Shown here in pieces: positions 41,474 through 50,417 of a stretch of DNA of 64,000 nt. A program made the position numbers and the translations under genes. The stretch covers positions 96,671-160,670 of the forward strand of contig JBKECS010000016.1 of the NCBI GenBank assembly GCA_047974805.1, written 5' to 3'. Every line of letters begins with the position of its first letter. Within the stretch, counting starts at the first letter, position 1. Under the pieces are notes generated by a model. The model was given only the letters and a program-made list of their open reading frames with translations. It had not been told where the DNA came from and did no database searches. The stretch comes from JAJXUB01 sp047974805. Lineage in GTDB: Bacteria; Actinomycetota; Actinomycetes; Actinomycetales; Dermatophilaceae.

Positions 41474-43543
41474 GTGACGCAGCCGCTCGCCGAGGCTCCC
41501 GGTCCCCGTGCCGGCAGCGACCGTCTTGGTGCCGCCCTCGTCAGCCTCGTCATCGGTGGTGGCCTTGCCGTGCTCCTCGTGTCAGCCCTGGCCGTGGTCC
41601 TTGGCGCGTTGGGCGGGTGGAGCCCTTACGCGGGATGGGTGGCCGTGCTCGCCGCGGCGGCCCTCACGGTCAAGATGGCACCTTCGCTGCCCATGCCCCG
41701 GCTCGACAAGGGCAGCGCCGTCGCCCTGGTCGTGCTCACCCTGGGCGTCGGCATCTGGCTGTCCGCCACCCACTCACAACAGGTCTTGCCGCGGCGAGAC
41801 GCCGGCAGCAACCTCCAGGCAGCCATCGCTCTGGCGACGACCGGGCAGCGGATCCTGCACCCGCACGCACACGCCATCGGTGCCCCGACGACCCTGCAGA
41901 TTCCGGGCATCACCCTGGCCAGCCCGGCCTTCTACCAGGTGGGCACGGCGCCCGATCCGGCCATCCAACCACAATTCGTCATCGGACCTGCGGCGTTGTA
42001 CTCGCTCGTCCACCCGTTGGGTATCAATGCCATGATCGTGGTGGCGGCTTGGGCGATGGCCCTGGCCATGCTCGGTCTCGGCCTGATCGGCGCCTGTGTG
42101 TTCGGGGCCCGTTGGGGTCCGGTCGTGCTCGCCGCCACCGCGGTGATCTTCCCGATGGTCCACACCGGCCGCACCACCTTGTCCGAGCCGCTGGCCGAAG
42201 TGACCCTGACCGCGGGACTGCTGGCCCTCTTGCTCGCCGCTCGATCCACCACCTCGCCACGCGGCGCCTCGCGTTGGGCGGTCCTGGCCGGGACCCTCGT
42301 CGGCGGGACGACCCTGGTGCGGATCGACGGGTTGCGCGAGACCATCCTGCTCATCCCGGTCATTGCCGCGTATGCCGCGCAGCGGGCCCGATGGGCGGCG
42401 CCCTTGGCGATCTCGACGCTGGCCGCGACGGTGTCCTCGCTCGGGGCCGCGTGGTGGCTGTCCTACCGCTACCTCGGAGACATCGCCGCCTCCTTGATCC
42501 CGCTGCTCGCGCTAGGGGTCATATTGGCCGTGGGTTGCGCCGCGCTTCTCGCGGCCGGTCGAGCGGGACGGCTCACTCGGCTGCAGCGGCCCTTGACGCT
42601 CCCTTGGCTGCCCAGGGCGGTTGCCGGCTTGGTCATCGTTATCGGGGCGGTCCTGGCCAGCCGCCCACTCTGGCAGGTCGTCCGACAGGACCCCAACGAT
42701 CCCGGGGCCCGCTACGTCGCCGGTATGCAGGCACGGGCGGGGCTGCCCGTCGACGGCGGGCGCACCTACGCCGAGCACACGGTGGCCTGGCTGAGCTGGT
42801 GGGTGGGCCCGGTCGCACTGCTTCTCGCCGCGGCCGCGTTGGCCGTGATGGCCGGACGAATCACCGCGCAGGCCCAGACCGGCCGGTTGCCGTTCTGGTT
42901 CGGCCCGGTGGTCGTGGCGGCTGGGTCCACCCTGCTCACTCTGTATCGCCCTGGGATCACCCCCGACCATCCGTGGGCGGACCGTCGGCTGCTCATCGCC
43001 CTCCCGTTCGTCGTGCTCCTGGTTGTCGCCGCAGCAGCGTGGTCAGCGCACCGCTGGCCCACAAGGATCGGCGCGGGTGTGGCCGTGGTCCTGCTCGCCG
43101 CGATGGCCGGCCCGAGCGTGTCGGCCACCTGGCCACACCGACTGGAACGGGTGGAGAACGGGTCGCTGCGTGCGGTGCAGGAGGTGTGTGCCGGGCTGGG
43201 TGAGGGGGATGTCGTGCTCGCCGTGGACGCCCGGGCCTCCACGGAATGGCCACAGGTGATTCGAGGACAGTGCCAGGTGCCGACCCTGGCCGTGCAGCCC
43301 TCGCTCCGGGAAGACCCGGCCAGGCTGGCGGGGGCCGTGGCCGTGGTGAATGAGCAGGTCAGCGTCGAAGGTCAGCGCCTGGTCCTCATGGCCGCCAACG
43401 ATCCTGGGCTGCTCACCAGCTTGGGTGCGCGCCAACTACGCCAGGTCACCGACACCGACACCTACGAGGACGAGCATGCGTTGACCAGTCGGCCGACCCA
43501 ACTGAGGTGGATCCCCATGAGGGTGTGGTTCGCGCTCCCGTGA
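41474..43543 (+). CDS. Polytopic membrane protein, probable GT-C-like
   Basis: This 689-residue protein has roughly a dozen hydrophobic helices. After the first three comes a short exposed loop with LPRRDAGSNLQAAIALATTG, where the Arg-Arg-Asp near the first large extracytoplasmic loop fits the acidic motif position of GT-C polyprenol-dependent glycosyltransferases. A soluble C-terminal domain of about 130 residues (from VENGSLRAV) follows the last helix. I cannot assign a family with certainty; GT39/GT87-like is a guess. It precedes a GT2 gene and a GT4 gene on the same strand, suggesting a role in glycolipid or wall polymer assembly. Confidence 0.6.
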   Translation: MTQPLAEAPGPRAGSDRLGAALVSLVIGGGLAVLLVSALAVVLGALGGWSPYAGWVAVLAAAALTVKMAPSLPMPRLDKGSAVALVVLTLGVGIWLSATHSQQVLPRRDAGSNLQAAIALATTGQRILHPHAHAIGAPTTLQIPGITLASPAFYQVGTAPDPAIQPQFVIGPAALYSLVHPLGINAMIVVAAWAMALAMLGLGLIGACVFGARWGPVVLAATAVIFPMVHTGRTTLSEPLAEVTLTAGLLALLLAARSTTSPRGASRWAVLAGTLVGGTTLVRIDGLRETILLIPVIAAYAAQRARWAAPLAISTLAATVSSLGAAWWLSYRYLGDIAASLIPLLALGVILAVGCAALLAAGRAGRLTRLQRPLTLPWLPRAVAGLVIVIGAVLASRPLWQVVRQDPNDPGARYVAGMQARAGLPVDGGRTYAEHTVAWLSWWVGPVALLLAAAALAVMAGRITAQAQTGRLPFWFGPVVVAAGSTLLTLYRPGITPDHPWADRRLLIALPFVVLLVVAAAAWSAHRWPTRIGAGVAVVLLAAMAGPSVSATWPHRLERVENGSLRAVQEVCAGLGEGDVVLAVDARASTEWPQVIRGQCQVPTLAVQPSLREDPARLAGAVAVVNEQVSVEGQRLVLMAANDPGLLTSLGARQLRQVTDTDTYEDEHALTSRPTQLRWIPMRVWFALP

Positions 43544-43581
43544 CCGCCGTGCCCACCCCGCCCTGGGACGGGCTTGCCAGG

Positions 43582-43595
43582 TAGGCTCGCAGACG
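43582..43595 (+). promoter_or_regulatory. Leaderless -10 for the GT2 gene
   Basis: TAGGCT (43582-43587) is followed by 8 nt and ATG 43596. Confidence 0.5.
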
Positions 43596-44561
43596 ATGAG
43601 CGAGCACGCGGCATACGCACCGCATTTCCCGGCCGACAACGCGCCCGAACACCACCCGTCCGACCCACGTTCGACCCTGGACGTCACGATCGTGCTGCCC
43701 TGCTACAACGAGGGCGCCCACGTCCTGGCCGAGGTCGACCGGATCAGTTCGGTCATGGACGCCAGCGAGTTCAGCTACGAGATCTTGGCCATCGATGACG
43801 CCAGCACGGATGACACCTTGCAGGTGCTCACCGATGCGGCCGCGACCCACCCGAATCTGCGACTGATGCCGTTCCGGCGCAACGGCGGCTCCGGCACGGC
43901 ACGTCGGATCGGCACCCAGGCGGCCTACGGCGAGGTCGTCGTGTGGACCGACGCCGACATGACCTACGAGAACGAGAAGATCCCCGACCTTGTCCGGATC
44001 CTTCGTGACGACCCCACCTATGACCAGGTCGTCGGCGCCCGGACCACCGAAGAAGGCACCCATAAATGGGCGCGGGTGCCGGCGAAATTGGCCATCCGCA
44101 AGGTGGCCGAACACCTGACCAACCAGAAGATCCCGGATCTCAATTCGGGCCTGCGCGCCTTCCGGCGTGCCGTGTCGCTGCCCTACCTGCGGCTGCTGCC
44201 GCCCGGCTTCAGCTGCGTCACCACCATCACGATCGCCTTCTTGGCCAACCAGCACGACATCCTCTATGTCCCGACGACGTATGCCAAACGAGCCGGACGC
44301 TCGAAGTTTCACTTCTTCCGGGACGCCTACCGCTACATCCTTCAGGTGCTGCGGATGGTCATGTACTTCGACCCCCTCAAGGTGCTCATGCCGCCGGCCT
44401 TGTGGCTCATCCTCATCGGGGTGGTCAAGGCTGTCGTCGACATGGTCCGCCATCCGTTCTATTTCCCGGCGAGCACCATCCTGCTGCTCATGACGGGCCT
44501 GCTGGTCGCGTCCATGGCACTTCTGGCCGATCTGGTCGTCCGTTCCCGGGGCACCGATTGA
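43596..44561 (+). CDS. DPMS/GtrB-like family 2 glycosyltransferase
   Basis: This 321-residue protein has a GT-A domain with TIVLPCYNEGAHV, AIDDASTDDT, the metal-binding WTDADMTYEN and PDLNSGLRAFRR, the last typical of dolichol-phosphate-mannose-synthase-like and GtrB enzymes. Two C-terminal transmembrane helices (about 267-312) anchor it. Such enzymes load a sugar from a nucleotide donor onto polyprenyl phosphate, and the GtrA protein at 15824 could be a functional partner. Its stop overlaps the next glycosyltransferase gene. Confidence 0.82.
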   Translation: MSEHAAYAPHFPADNAPEHHPSDPRSTLDVTIVLPCYNEGAHVLAEVDRISSVMDASEFSYEILAIDDASTDDTLQVLTDAAATHPNLRLMPFRRNGGSGTARRIGTQAAYGEVVVWTDADMTYENEKIPDLVRILRDDPTYDQVVGARTTEEGTHKWARVPAKLAIRKVAEHLTNQKIPDLNSGLRAFRRAVSLPYLRLLPPGFSCVTTITIAFLANQHDILYVPTTYAKRAGRSKFHFFRDAYRYILQVLRMVMYFDPLKVLMPPALWLILIGVVKAVVDMVRHPFYFPASTILLLMTGLLVASMALLADLVVRSRGTD

Positions 44562-46573
44562 CCACGGACGCGTCGGCAAGCGGGGGGGAGGGGCCGGGGC
44601 TGCCTGAGTCCGCGCTGCGCATCGCCGTCGTTGGGCCGTCCTACCCGGCCAAGGGCGGCGTGGCCGCGCATACGACCGACCTGGCACATGCCCTGGACGA
44701 CGCCGGGCACGATGTCGTGTTGGTCTCGTGGGAGCAGATGTACCCCGACCGACTGTATCCGGGGGAACAATTCATCGTGGGTGACCCCGATGTGCCGCCC
44801 TTCCCGCGCACCGCGCCCGTACTGCACTGGGCCCGGCCGGAGGGGTGGGTGCGCACCGGGCGGCGACTACGGCACATGGACCTCATCATCATCGTCCACG
44901 TCGTTCCCCAAACAACCCCGGCCCATCTGGCGATCCTCCGGGCCGCCGGTGCCGGTCGCCCCAGTGGTCCCCGTTCTCTGGTCATCACCCACAACGTGTT
45001 GCCCCACGAGCCACGGCCGGGGGACCGGGCGCTGGTACGGCTCATGCTCTCCGCCGCGTCGGCGGTGCTGGTCCACTCCGACGAGCAGGCAGCGGCCGCC
45101 GCCGAACTCGGCGCCCACCAGATTGCCGTCGCTGATCTGCCGCCGCATCTGCCCGGTGGCTCGGCGAGGCCACGGGCGCTGCACGACGGACCGACCCGGC
45201 TCTTGGCGTTGGGGATCGTCCGCCCATACAAGGGCTTGGATCTGCTCCTGCGCGCCCTCGCCGAGGTCCCGGGACCGACCCTAACCATCGCCGGGGAGAT
45301 GTGGGCCGACGCCGGCCGCCTCGTTCGTGAGCTAGTCGCCGCGCCCGCCCTGACCGGCCGAGTCCAGCTGCGCGAAGGATACGTCCCGGCGGAGCTGATC
45401 GCCCCGCTGCTGGCCGACCACGACGTGCTCACGCTGACCTACCGGTCGGCCACCGCGTCACAAAATGCGGTCCTGGCCCACGAGCACGGGCTGGCGGTGT
45501 TGGCCTCCCGCGTGGGGACCTTCCCGGAGCAGGTCCGTGATGGCATCGACGGCCTCCTCGTTCCCGCGGAGAACCACCGAGCCCTCGTCGAGGCGCTGAC
45601 GCGGCTGGCCGATCCGAGGTATGCCGCCCGGCTCAGGGACGGGGTGACACCACCGGACCTGCACGGCCCCTGGGCGACCTATGTCGGCACCATCGAGGCG
45701 TTGGCCGCCGCTCCGGCCGCGCAGCCGGAGGAAGCGGTCGACTTCGATGAGGGGGGCAGTCCCGCAGAGCCGAGCAGGAACGCAGGACGGGCCAGACATG
45801 CCGGGCACAGCCACGGGGCAGCTTCGGCCGTGGGACGTCTGAGGCGGGTGGTCAGTTCGATCCGTCCCGCGTCGGGATCGCCCCCTGGTGCCCGCAGCGC
45901 CCGGCTCGAGCTGGGCCGGAGCGACTTCCCCGCCTGGGTGCGCCCCACCGATGTCGTCACCACCGAGGACGAGACCCAAGAGGCTGTCGATCTGGCCCGG
46001 GCCCTGCGCCTGCCGCGCGCCGGTGAACCCATCGCCACCTGGGCGGCGCTCGGCGCCCTGGCGGCGCTGGTGCGTTCCACCGACCGGGGAAATCGGCGAC
46101 CCCGAGACGCCCATGTGATCGACGCCTCCGGCCCGGACAGCCCCTTCTATGTCTGGGCCGGCGCGGCGGGCTACGACGCGGCGCGCCCGCTGACGGACGC
46201 TTGGACCGAGGACGATCCCGGCGGCGACGGGATTCCCTCTGGGATCGACAGCCTCGTCCAGCTGTACCCGAACGATGTCGATGCTGGGGACGTGGATGCC
46301 TTCCTCATGGCGGCGGAATGGTCCGTGCGTCCCGGAGGTCTCGTGATGATGACGCTGATCGTCGGCGGCCCACGGGTGCCGGGGGCGGTGGCCCCTGCGG
46401 ACGTGCGCAGTGTCCTGGCCCGAGCGGACGACCGGTCCCTTGAGCTGATCGGCGACCTCGACGGGGACCTGACCGCCCGGCTGCGTGGCGCCGGCCTCAA
46501 TGCTCGGGGCCGCAGTGACGAGGCGAGTCAGGCGGCCTACGGATTGGTTCGTCTGGCGTTCCGGAGGCGATGA
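44558..46573 (+). CDS. GT4 glycosyltransferase fused to a degenerate methyltransferase-like domain
   Basis: This protein of about 671 residues begins at TTG 44558, overlapping the upstream stop. Residues 25-390 are a GT-B/GT4 transferase: IAVVGPSYPAKGGVAAHTTDLA, THNVLPHEPRPGD, LALGIVRPYKGLDLLLRAL, and AVLAHEHGLAVLASRVGTFPE near the donor site. After a charged linker, residues about 440-671 resemble a SAM-methyltransferase-like fold (DAHVIDASGPDSPFYVW, then DVDAFLMAAEWSVRPGGLVMMTLIVGG), but the glycine-rich SAM loop is replaced by ASGPDSP, so catalysis is doubtful. It lies between the GT2 gene and a flippase-like gene with no gaps. The real start could be later, since TTG is rare here. Confidence 0.72.
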   Translation: MTTDASASGGEGPGLPESALRIAVVGPSYPAKGGVAAHTTDLAHALDDAGHDVVLVSWEQMYPDRLYPGEQFIVGDPDVPPFPRTAPVLHWARPEGWVRTGRRLRHMDLIIIVHVVPQTTPAHLAILRAAGAGRPSGPRSLVITHNVLPHEPRPGDRALVRLMLSAASAVLVHSDEQAAAAAELGAHQIAVADLPPHLPGGSARPRALHDGPTRLLALGIVRPYKGLDLLLRALAEVPGPTLTIAGEMWADAGRLVRELVAAPALTGRVQLREGYVPAELIAPLLADHDVLTLTYRSATASQNAVLAHEHGLAVLASRVGTFPEQVRDGIDGLLVPAENHRALVEALTRLADPRYAARLRDGVTPPDLHGPWATYVGTIEALAAAPAAQPEEAVDFDEGGSPAEPSRNAGRARHAGHSHGAASAVGRLRRVVSSIRPASGSPPGARSARLELGRSDFPAWVRPTDVVTTEDETQEAVDLARALRLPRAGEPIATWAALGALAALVRSTDRGNRRPRDAHVIDASGPDSPFYVWAGAAGYDAARPLTDAWTEDDPGGDGIPSGIDSLVQLYPNDVDAGDVDAFLMAAEWSVRPGGLVMMTLIVGGPRVPGAVAPADVRSVLARADDRSLELIGDLDGDLTARLRGAGLNARGRSDEASQAAYGLVRLAFRRR

Positions 46574-47569
46574 ATGTCGCAAGACGGAGGGCAGGGACGT
46601 CGTTGGGGCGTCCTGGACGTTCTGCGGGCTAGCCTGTTGGTCCTCGTCCTCGCCGGTGTCGGGTGGGCGCTCTGGCGAAACTGGTCGGCCGTCGCTGCCG
46701 AATTGGCCAAGGTCCCCCTCGGTGCGCTCGTCTGGGCGTTCGTGGCCACCCTGGCGGCGCCGGTTTTCACCCTGCTCGGCTGGCGGCGGCTGCTTGCCGA
46801 CCTCGGTACGCGACTGCTTTGTGCTCCGGCGGCCGGCCTGTTCTTCGTCGGCCAACTGGGCAAGTACCTGCCCGGCTCGGTATGGACGATCGTCGCCCAG
46901 GCCGAGATCGGCACCCGGTTGCGGATCCCGCGCCGCCGCACCAGCGCTGCCGCGCTGATCTCCATCGGTCTGGGCGTGCTGGCCGGCGTGCTGGTCGGGC
47001 TACCGGCGCTGTCCCCATTGGTCTTCCGGACCGGTGGCGGCTATCGCTGGTGGCTGCTACTGCTCGTGCTTCCGGCCGCAGTGCTGGTGTGGCCGCGGCT
47101 GCTTGATGGGGTGTTGGGGTGGATCGTGCGGATGCTGCGCCGGGAGCCGTTGGAACATCCGCTCACCCTGACCGGGGTGCTCCTCGCGGTGGCGTGGATG
47201 GCCATGGCCTGGTGCGCGGCCGGGGTCGCGGTGCTCATCCTCGTGTGGGCGATCGACCCTGCGGCGCCGGGCCGACAGGCTGGGCAGGGGGTGCCGGTCT
47301 GGTTGCTGACCATCTGCGGGACCGCGTTGGCCTCGGTGTTCGGCATGGTGAGCTTCGTCGTGCCGGCCGGGGTCGGGGTGCGTGACGGGGTCCTGGCCAT
47401 CCTGCTCGCTCCTGTGCTCGGACCGGCCGGCGCAGCCGCGGTCGTCGTGCTCGCCCGATTCCTCACCGTGCTGGCCGATGTCGTCTGTGCCGGCGCGGGG
47501 TGGTTGTGGGGACGGCGACACCACCTGCTCGGCGGTTCGGTGCCGACGGACCTAGGATCGGGCTCATGA
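46574..47569 (+). CDS. LPG_synthase_TM/UPF0104-family membrane protein
   Basis: This 331-residue protein has about eight transmembrane helices and the family's AGLFFVGQLGKYLPGSVWTIVAQAEIG block near residue 90 and SFVVPAGVGVRDGVLAILLA near residue 268. The family is the membrane half of lysylphosphatidylglycerol synthases and also includes proteins in glycan clusters thought to move lipid-linked substrates. Because it follows glycosyltransferase genes without a gap, a lipid-linked sugar transport or accessory role is the best inference. The stop overlaps the methyltransferase ATG. Confidence 0.78.
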   Translation: MSQDGGQGRRWGVLDVLRASLLVLVLAGVGWALWRNWSAVAAELAKVPLGALVWAFVATLAAPVFTLLGWRRLLADLGTRLLCAPAAGLFFVGQLGKYLPGSVWTIVAQAEIGTRLRIPRRRTSAAALISIGLGVLAGVLVGLPALSPLVFRTGGGYRWWLLLLVLPAAVLVWPRLLDGVLGWIVRMLRREPLEHPLTLTGVLLAVAWMAMAWCAAGVAVLILVWAIDPAAPGRQAGQGVPVWLLTICGTALASVFGMVSFVVPAGVGVRDGVLAILLAPVLGPAGAAAVVVLARFLTVLADVVCAGAGWLWGRRHHLLGGSVPTDLGSGS

Positions 47570-48381
47570 GCGGGCCCGGGGAGCGCAGAGAACAGCGGGG
47601 CTACTCGGAGCTCATGGACACCATGCTCGATGAGCATTCTCGGCGGGCCAAGGCGGCCAAGATCATCGCCGTGCTCGGCCATGCCCTGGGCCGATCCGGG
47701 GACAGTCCGTTGGCCGGCCTGGATGCGCTCGATGTCGGCTGTTCGGCCGGGTTCATTGCCGACTCGCTCGCCGCCGCGGGTGCGGCGACGATCGGTGTGG
47801 ACATCGACCAGCCCGGGCTAGCCAAGGCGCGCGACCGGTTCGGCGACCGGGTCGACTTCCGCTTCGGCCGCGGTGAGGCCCTGCCGTTGGCAGACGGCAG
47901 CGTGGACATCGCCGTGTTTAACCACATCTATGAGCATGTGGTCGACCCCGAGGCGGTCGTCGCCGACGTATACCGGGTGCTGCGGCCCGGCGGGGTGCTC
48001 TATGCCGGACTGGGGCACAAGTGGCAAGTCCTCGAACCGCACTACAAGCTGCCCTTCCTGTCGTGGCTGCCCCGCCCGGCGGCGGATCGCTATATGAAGC
48101 TGACCGGGCGTGGAGATAGCTACTACGAGCGCTACTACACACCCCGTGGGTTGCGCCGACTCCTGGCCGCGTACGACCTGTGGGACTACACCCTGCCGGT
48201 GCTGGCCCAGGCCGAGGCCTTCGCCGGCGACGATGTCGTTCCCGGCATCGTCGGGCACCTGCCGCTGCCGGTGCTCACCGCGCTGCGCCCCGCGGCACCG
48301 ACCTACGTCTGGGTGGGGTTCAAGGGTCCAGCTGCCCCATCAGGTCCGCCGCTGCGGGTCTCGCCGCAGCACCTGCGATGA
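47566..48381 (+). CDS. Class I SAM-dependent methyltransferase
   Basis: This 271-residue protein has an intact SAM-binding motif I (LDVGCSAGFIADSL), acidic motif II (GVDIDQPG), ALPLADGSVDIAVFNHIYEHV and RVLRPGGVLYAG, the Methyltransf_11 pattern. The acceptor is unknown; position at the end of a glycosyltransferase operon suggests a sugar or lipid-linked glycan. The ATG overlaps the upstream stop (ATGA), and TAGGAT (47553-47558) lies 7 nt before it, so it may also be read from an internal leaderless promoter. It overlaps the next gene by 4 nt. Confidence 0.82.
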   Translation: MSGPGERREQRGYSELMDTMLDEHSRRAKAAKIIAVLGHALGRSGDSPLAGLDALDVGCSAGFIADSLAAAGAATIGVDIDQPGLAKARDRFGDRVDFRFGRGEALPLADGSVDIAVFNHIYEHVVDPEAVVADVYRVLRPGGVLYAGLGHKWQVLEPHYKLPFLSWLPRPAADRYMKLTGRGDSYYERYYTPRGLRRLLAAYDLWDYTLPVLAQAEAFAGDDVVPGIVGHLPLPVLTALRPAAPTYVWVGFKGPAAPSGPPLRVSPQHLR

Positions 48382-49316
48382 CCCCGCTGGAACGCACCCA
48401 CCGCCCCGTCGGCACGTATGCCTTCTCGGCCACGATCAACATCCTGCGCCACGGCAGCGGCGACCCGACTTTTCAGGTGGCCCAGGGGTGGGTCTGGCTC
48501 GGTCTGTCCACGCCCGACGGCCCGGCAACTGTGGCGTTGGTGGCGGACCCCTCCGATGCCGCAGTGCACGCCCGGGCATGGGGCGACGGCGCCGCGTGGG
48601 CCGTCGAGCACGTGCCGTCGCTGCTCGGCGCAGACGATGATCCTTCCGGGTTCGAACCGCGGCACGAATCCATCGCGGCGGCGTGGCGCAGATTCTCCGG
48701 ATGGCGAGTGACCCGAAGCTCGCTGGTCCTGCAATCGCTCGTCCCGGCGTGCATCGAACAGCGGGTCACCGGCAGGGAGGCCTTTGCCGCCCACAGACTC
48801 CTCGTTCGGCGGCATGGAGCGCCCGCCCCGGGCCCCGGCGGCGACCTCGGGCTGTTCGTGCCCCCAGCGCCCCGGGACTGGGCCAAGATTCCCAGCTGGG
48901 ACTGGATCCGCGCCGGGGTCGATGCCGGGCGGTCCGGGGCCGCCGTGGCTGCCTCGCGTCATGCTGCCAGACTGGAGGAGTGCTCCGGCCTGGCGCCGGG
49001 GGACGCCCTTCGCCGGTTGCGGGCTGTTCCCGGCGTCGGCGAATGGACCGCCGCCGAGACGTCGCAGCGGGCCCTTGGCGATGCCGACGCCGTGAGCTTC
49101 GGAGACTTCCATGTGGCCAAGGACGTCGGGTGGGCGTTGACTGGTGCGGCGGTGGACGACGACGGGCTCCGCGACCTCCTCGAGCCGTATGCCGGCCATC
49201 GCTATCGGGTGCAGGCCCTGGTCGCGCTCGCCGGGCTGCATCGTCCGCGCCGTGGTCCGCGCCGGCCCCCACCGACACACCTGCCACGATCCGGGCGCCA
49301 CTCGCTGCCGCGCTAA
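48378..49316 (+). CDS. AlkA-like DNA-3-methyladenine glycosylase
   Basis: This 312-residue HhH-GPD protein contains the helix-hairpin-helix LRRLRAVPGVGEWTAAETSQRALG and then DADAVSFGDFHVAKDVG, whose Asp occupies the catalytic position used to excise alkylated bases. The N-terminal half is a divergent beta-rich domain, as in AlkA, and residues about 125-135 (SLVLQSLVPACIEQRVTG) match the GPD-domain entry helix. The Pro/Arg-rich tail is unstructured. It overlaps the methyltransferase gene by ATGA and the convergent cofE gene by 4 nt; there is no obvious link to the glycan genes. Confidence 0.85.
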   Translation: MTPLERTHRPVGTYAFSATINILRHGSGDPTFQVAQGWVWLGLSTPDGPATVALVADPSDAAVHARAWGDGAAWAVEHVPSLLGADDDPSGFEPRHESIAAAWRRFSGWRVTRSSLVLQSLVPACIEQRVTGREAFAAHRLLVRRHGAPAPGPGGDLGLFVPPAPRDWAKIPSWDWIRAGVDAGRSGAAVAASRHAARLEECSGLAPGDALRRLRAVPGVGEWTAAETSQRALGDADAVSFGDFHVAKDVGWALTGAAVDDDGLRDLLEPYAGHRYRVQALVALAGLHRPRRGPRRPPPTHLPRSGRHSLPR

Positions 49317-50401
49317 CCGCGCGGACGCACCCCCAGAGTGACACCGAGGTCGCCTTGCGTCGTCGACGTCACCGTGAGTTCCTCGGTCCACAACGCCGCC
49401 TCCAGCCGGGCCACCAGGCGCCCCACGGCATACTCGTTGCCGCCGGTGATTTGCACGTGGTCATCACCGACATCGATGCCGACATCGGGTCCCTCCCCGG
49501 TCAACGCCACGGCGACCGCTCGTGTCAAGGCGGCTGCCGGGTCGGCTTCGGGTGTAGTGGGCCGTATGCCGCATGCGCGCGCCTGCTGGCTGCCCGGTGG
49601 GACGCCCAGGGCGGCGCGCACCGCTTCGTAGTGTCCGACGGCGAACCAGTCCCCGGGGCCGGTGCGTACCAGATCGCCCGCGCGGGCGCCCGCCGCGGGC
49701 GGCATCGGGGCCTTGGCCGGCGCCGGGCCCTGCACGGGAGGCCCGAGAAGATCGGCGCACCCGCGGATTACCGCGGCGGGGATCGCCGCGACCTTGCCCT
49801 TGACTAGGTCCGCCGCGGCGGCCAGTTCGTCGACCACGGCGCGAGCAGTGACCGATAGAGCGCGCCCGTCGGCGTCGACTCCGCCTCTCAGATCGTCCAG
49901 GACCATAACCCCGGAGGAGCCCAGGGCGAAGTCCACCTGCCCAGCACGCCAGGGGCGCCCGGCGGTATCAGTGATGATGACGCCGAGCGCGGTGGGCGAC
50001 ACACCGGAACGCTCGGCCAGACCGGCTCGCAGGGCGTCCGCATCTGCGTCGGGATCTGGGGGCAGCACGAGGACCTCGTCCCGCCCGCCGGTGTTGGACG
50101 CATCGACTCCGCCGGCAGCCATGACCGGTCCGGCAACCGCCTGGACGATGCGGGTCGTCCCCCCATCGGTGGCTCGCTCGGCGACGACCCGCACTGTGGA
50201 TTCGGCTATGGCGCTCTCCCGGTCTGCCCGCCACAGTCCCGCTGCCTTGGAGATCACCTTGGAGGAGATCGCCAGAATGTCCCCGGCTCGCAGGGGCAGG
50301 TCCATCCGGGCCAGAGCGGTCACGATGAGCGTTGGCAGGTCCTCGCCGGTGGCCACCTCGGGCAGGTCCCGCACGGCAATAATCTCCACGTTTCCCGGCA
50401 T
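49313..50401 (-). CDS. cofE: Coenzyme F420-0:L-glutamate ligase with unusual C-terminal extension
   Basis: This 362-residue protein adds glutamates to F420-0. The first 250 residues are a standard CofE domain: DILAISSKVISKAAGL, VVIITDTAGRPWR-like LGVIITDTAGRPWRAGQVDFALGSSG, and DDLRGGVDADGRAL. Mycobacterial FbiB (about 450 residues) continues with a nitroreductase-fold domain that finishes the redox cofactor. Here the tail is only about 110 residues (from GDWFAVGHYEAVRAALGV to the end) and does not look like a nitroreductase. ATG 50401 is chosen over ATG 50407 because GGGAG lies 6 nt upstream of it. It follows cofD by 16 bp. Confidence 0.87.
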   Translation of the reverse strand: MPGNVEIIAVRDLPEVATGEDLPTLIVTALARMDLPLRAGDILAISSKVISKAAGLWRADRESAIAESTVRVVAERATDGGTTRIVQAVAGPVMAAGGVDASNTGGRDEVLVLPPDPDADADALRAGLAERSGVSPTALGVIITDTAGRPWRAGQVDFALGSSGVMVLDDLRGGVDADGRALSVTARAVVDELAAAADLVKGKVAAIPAAVIRGCADLLGPPVQGPAPAKAPMPPAAGARAGDLVRTGPGDWFAVGHYEAVRAALGVPPGSQQARACGIRPTTPEADPAAALTRAVAVALTGEGPDVGIDVGDDHVQITGGNEYAVGRLVARLEAALWTEELTVTSTTQGDLGVTLGVRPRG

Positions 50402-50417
50402 CTCCATCTCCCGGAGT

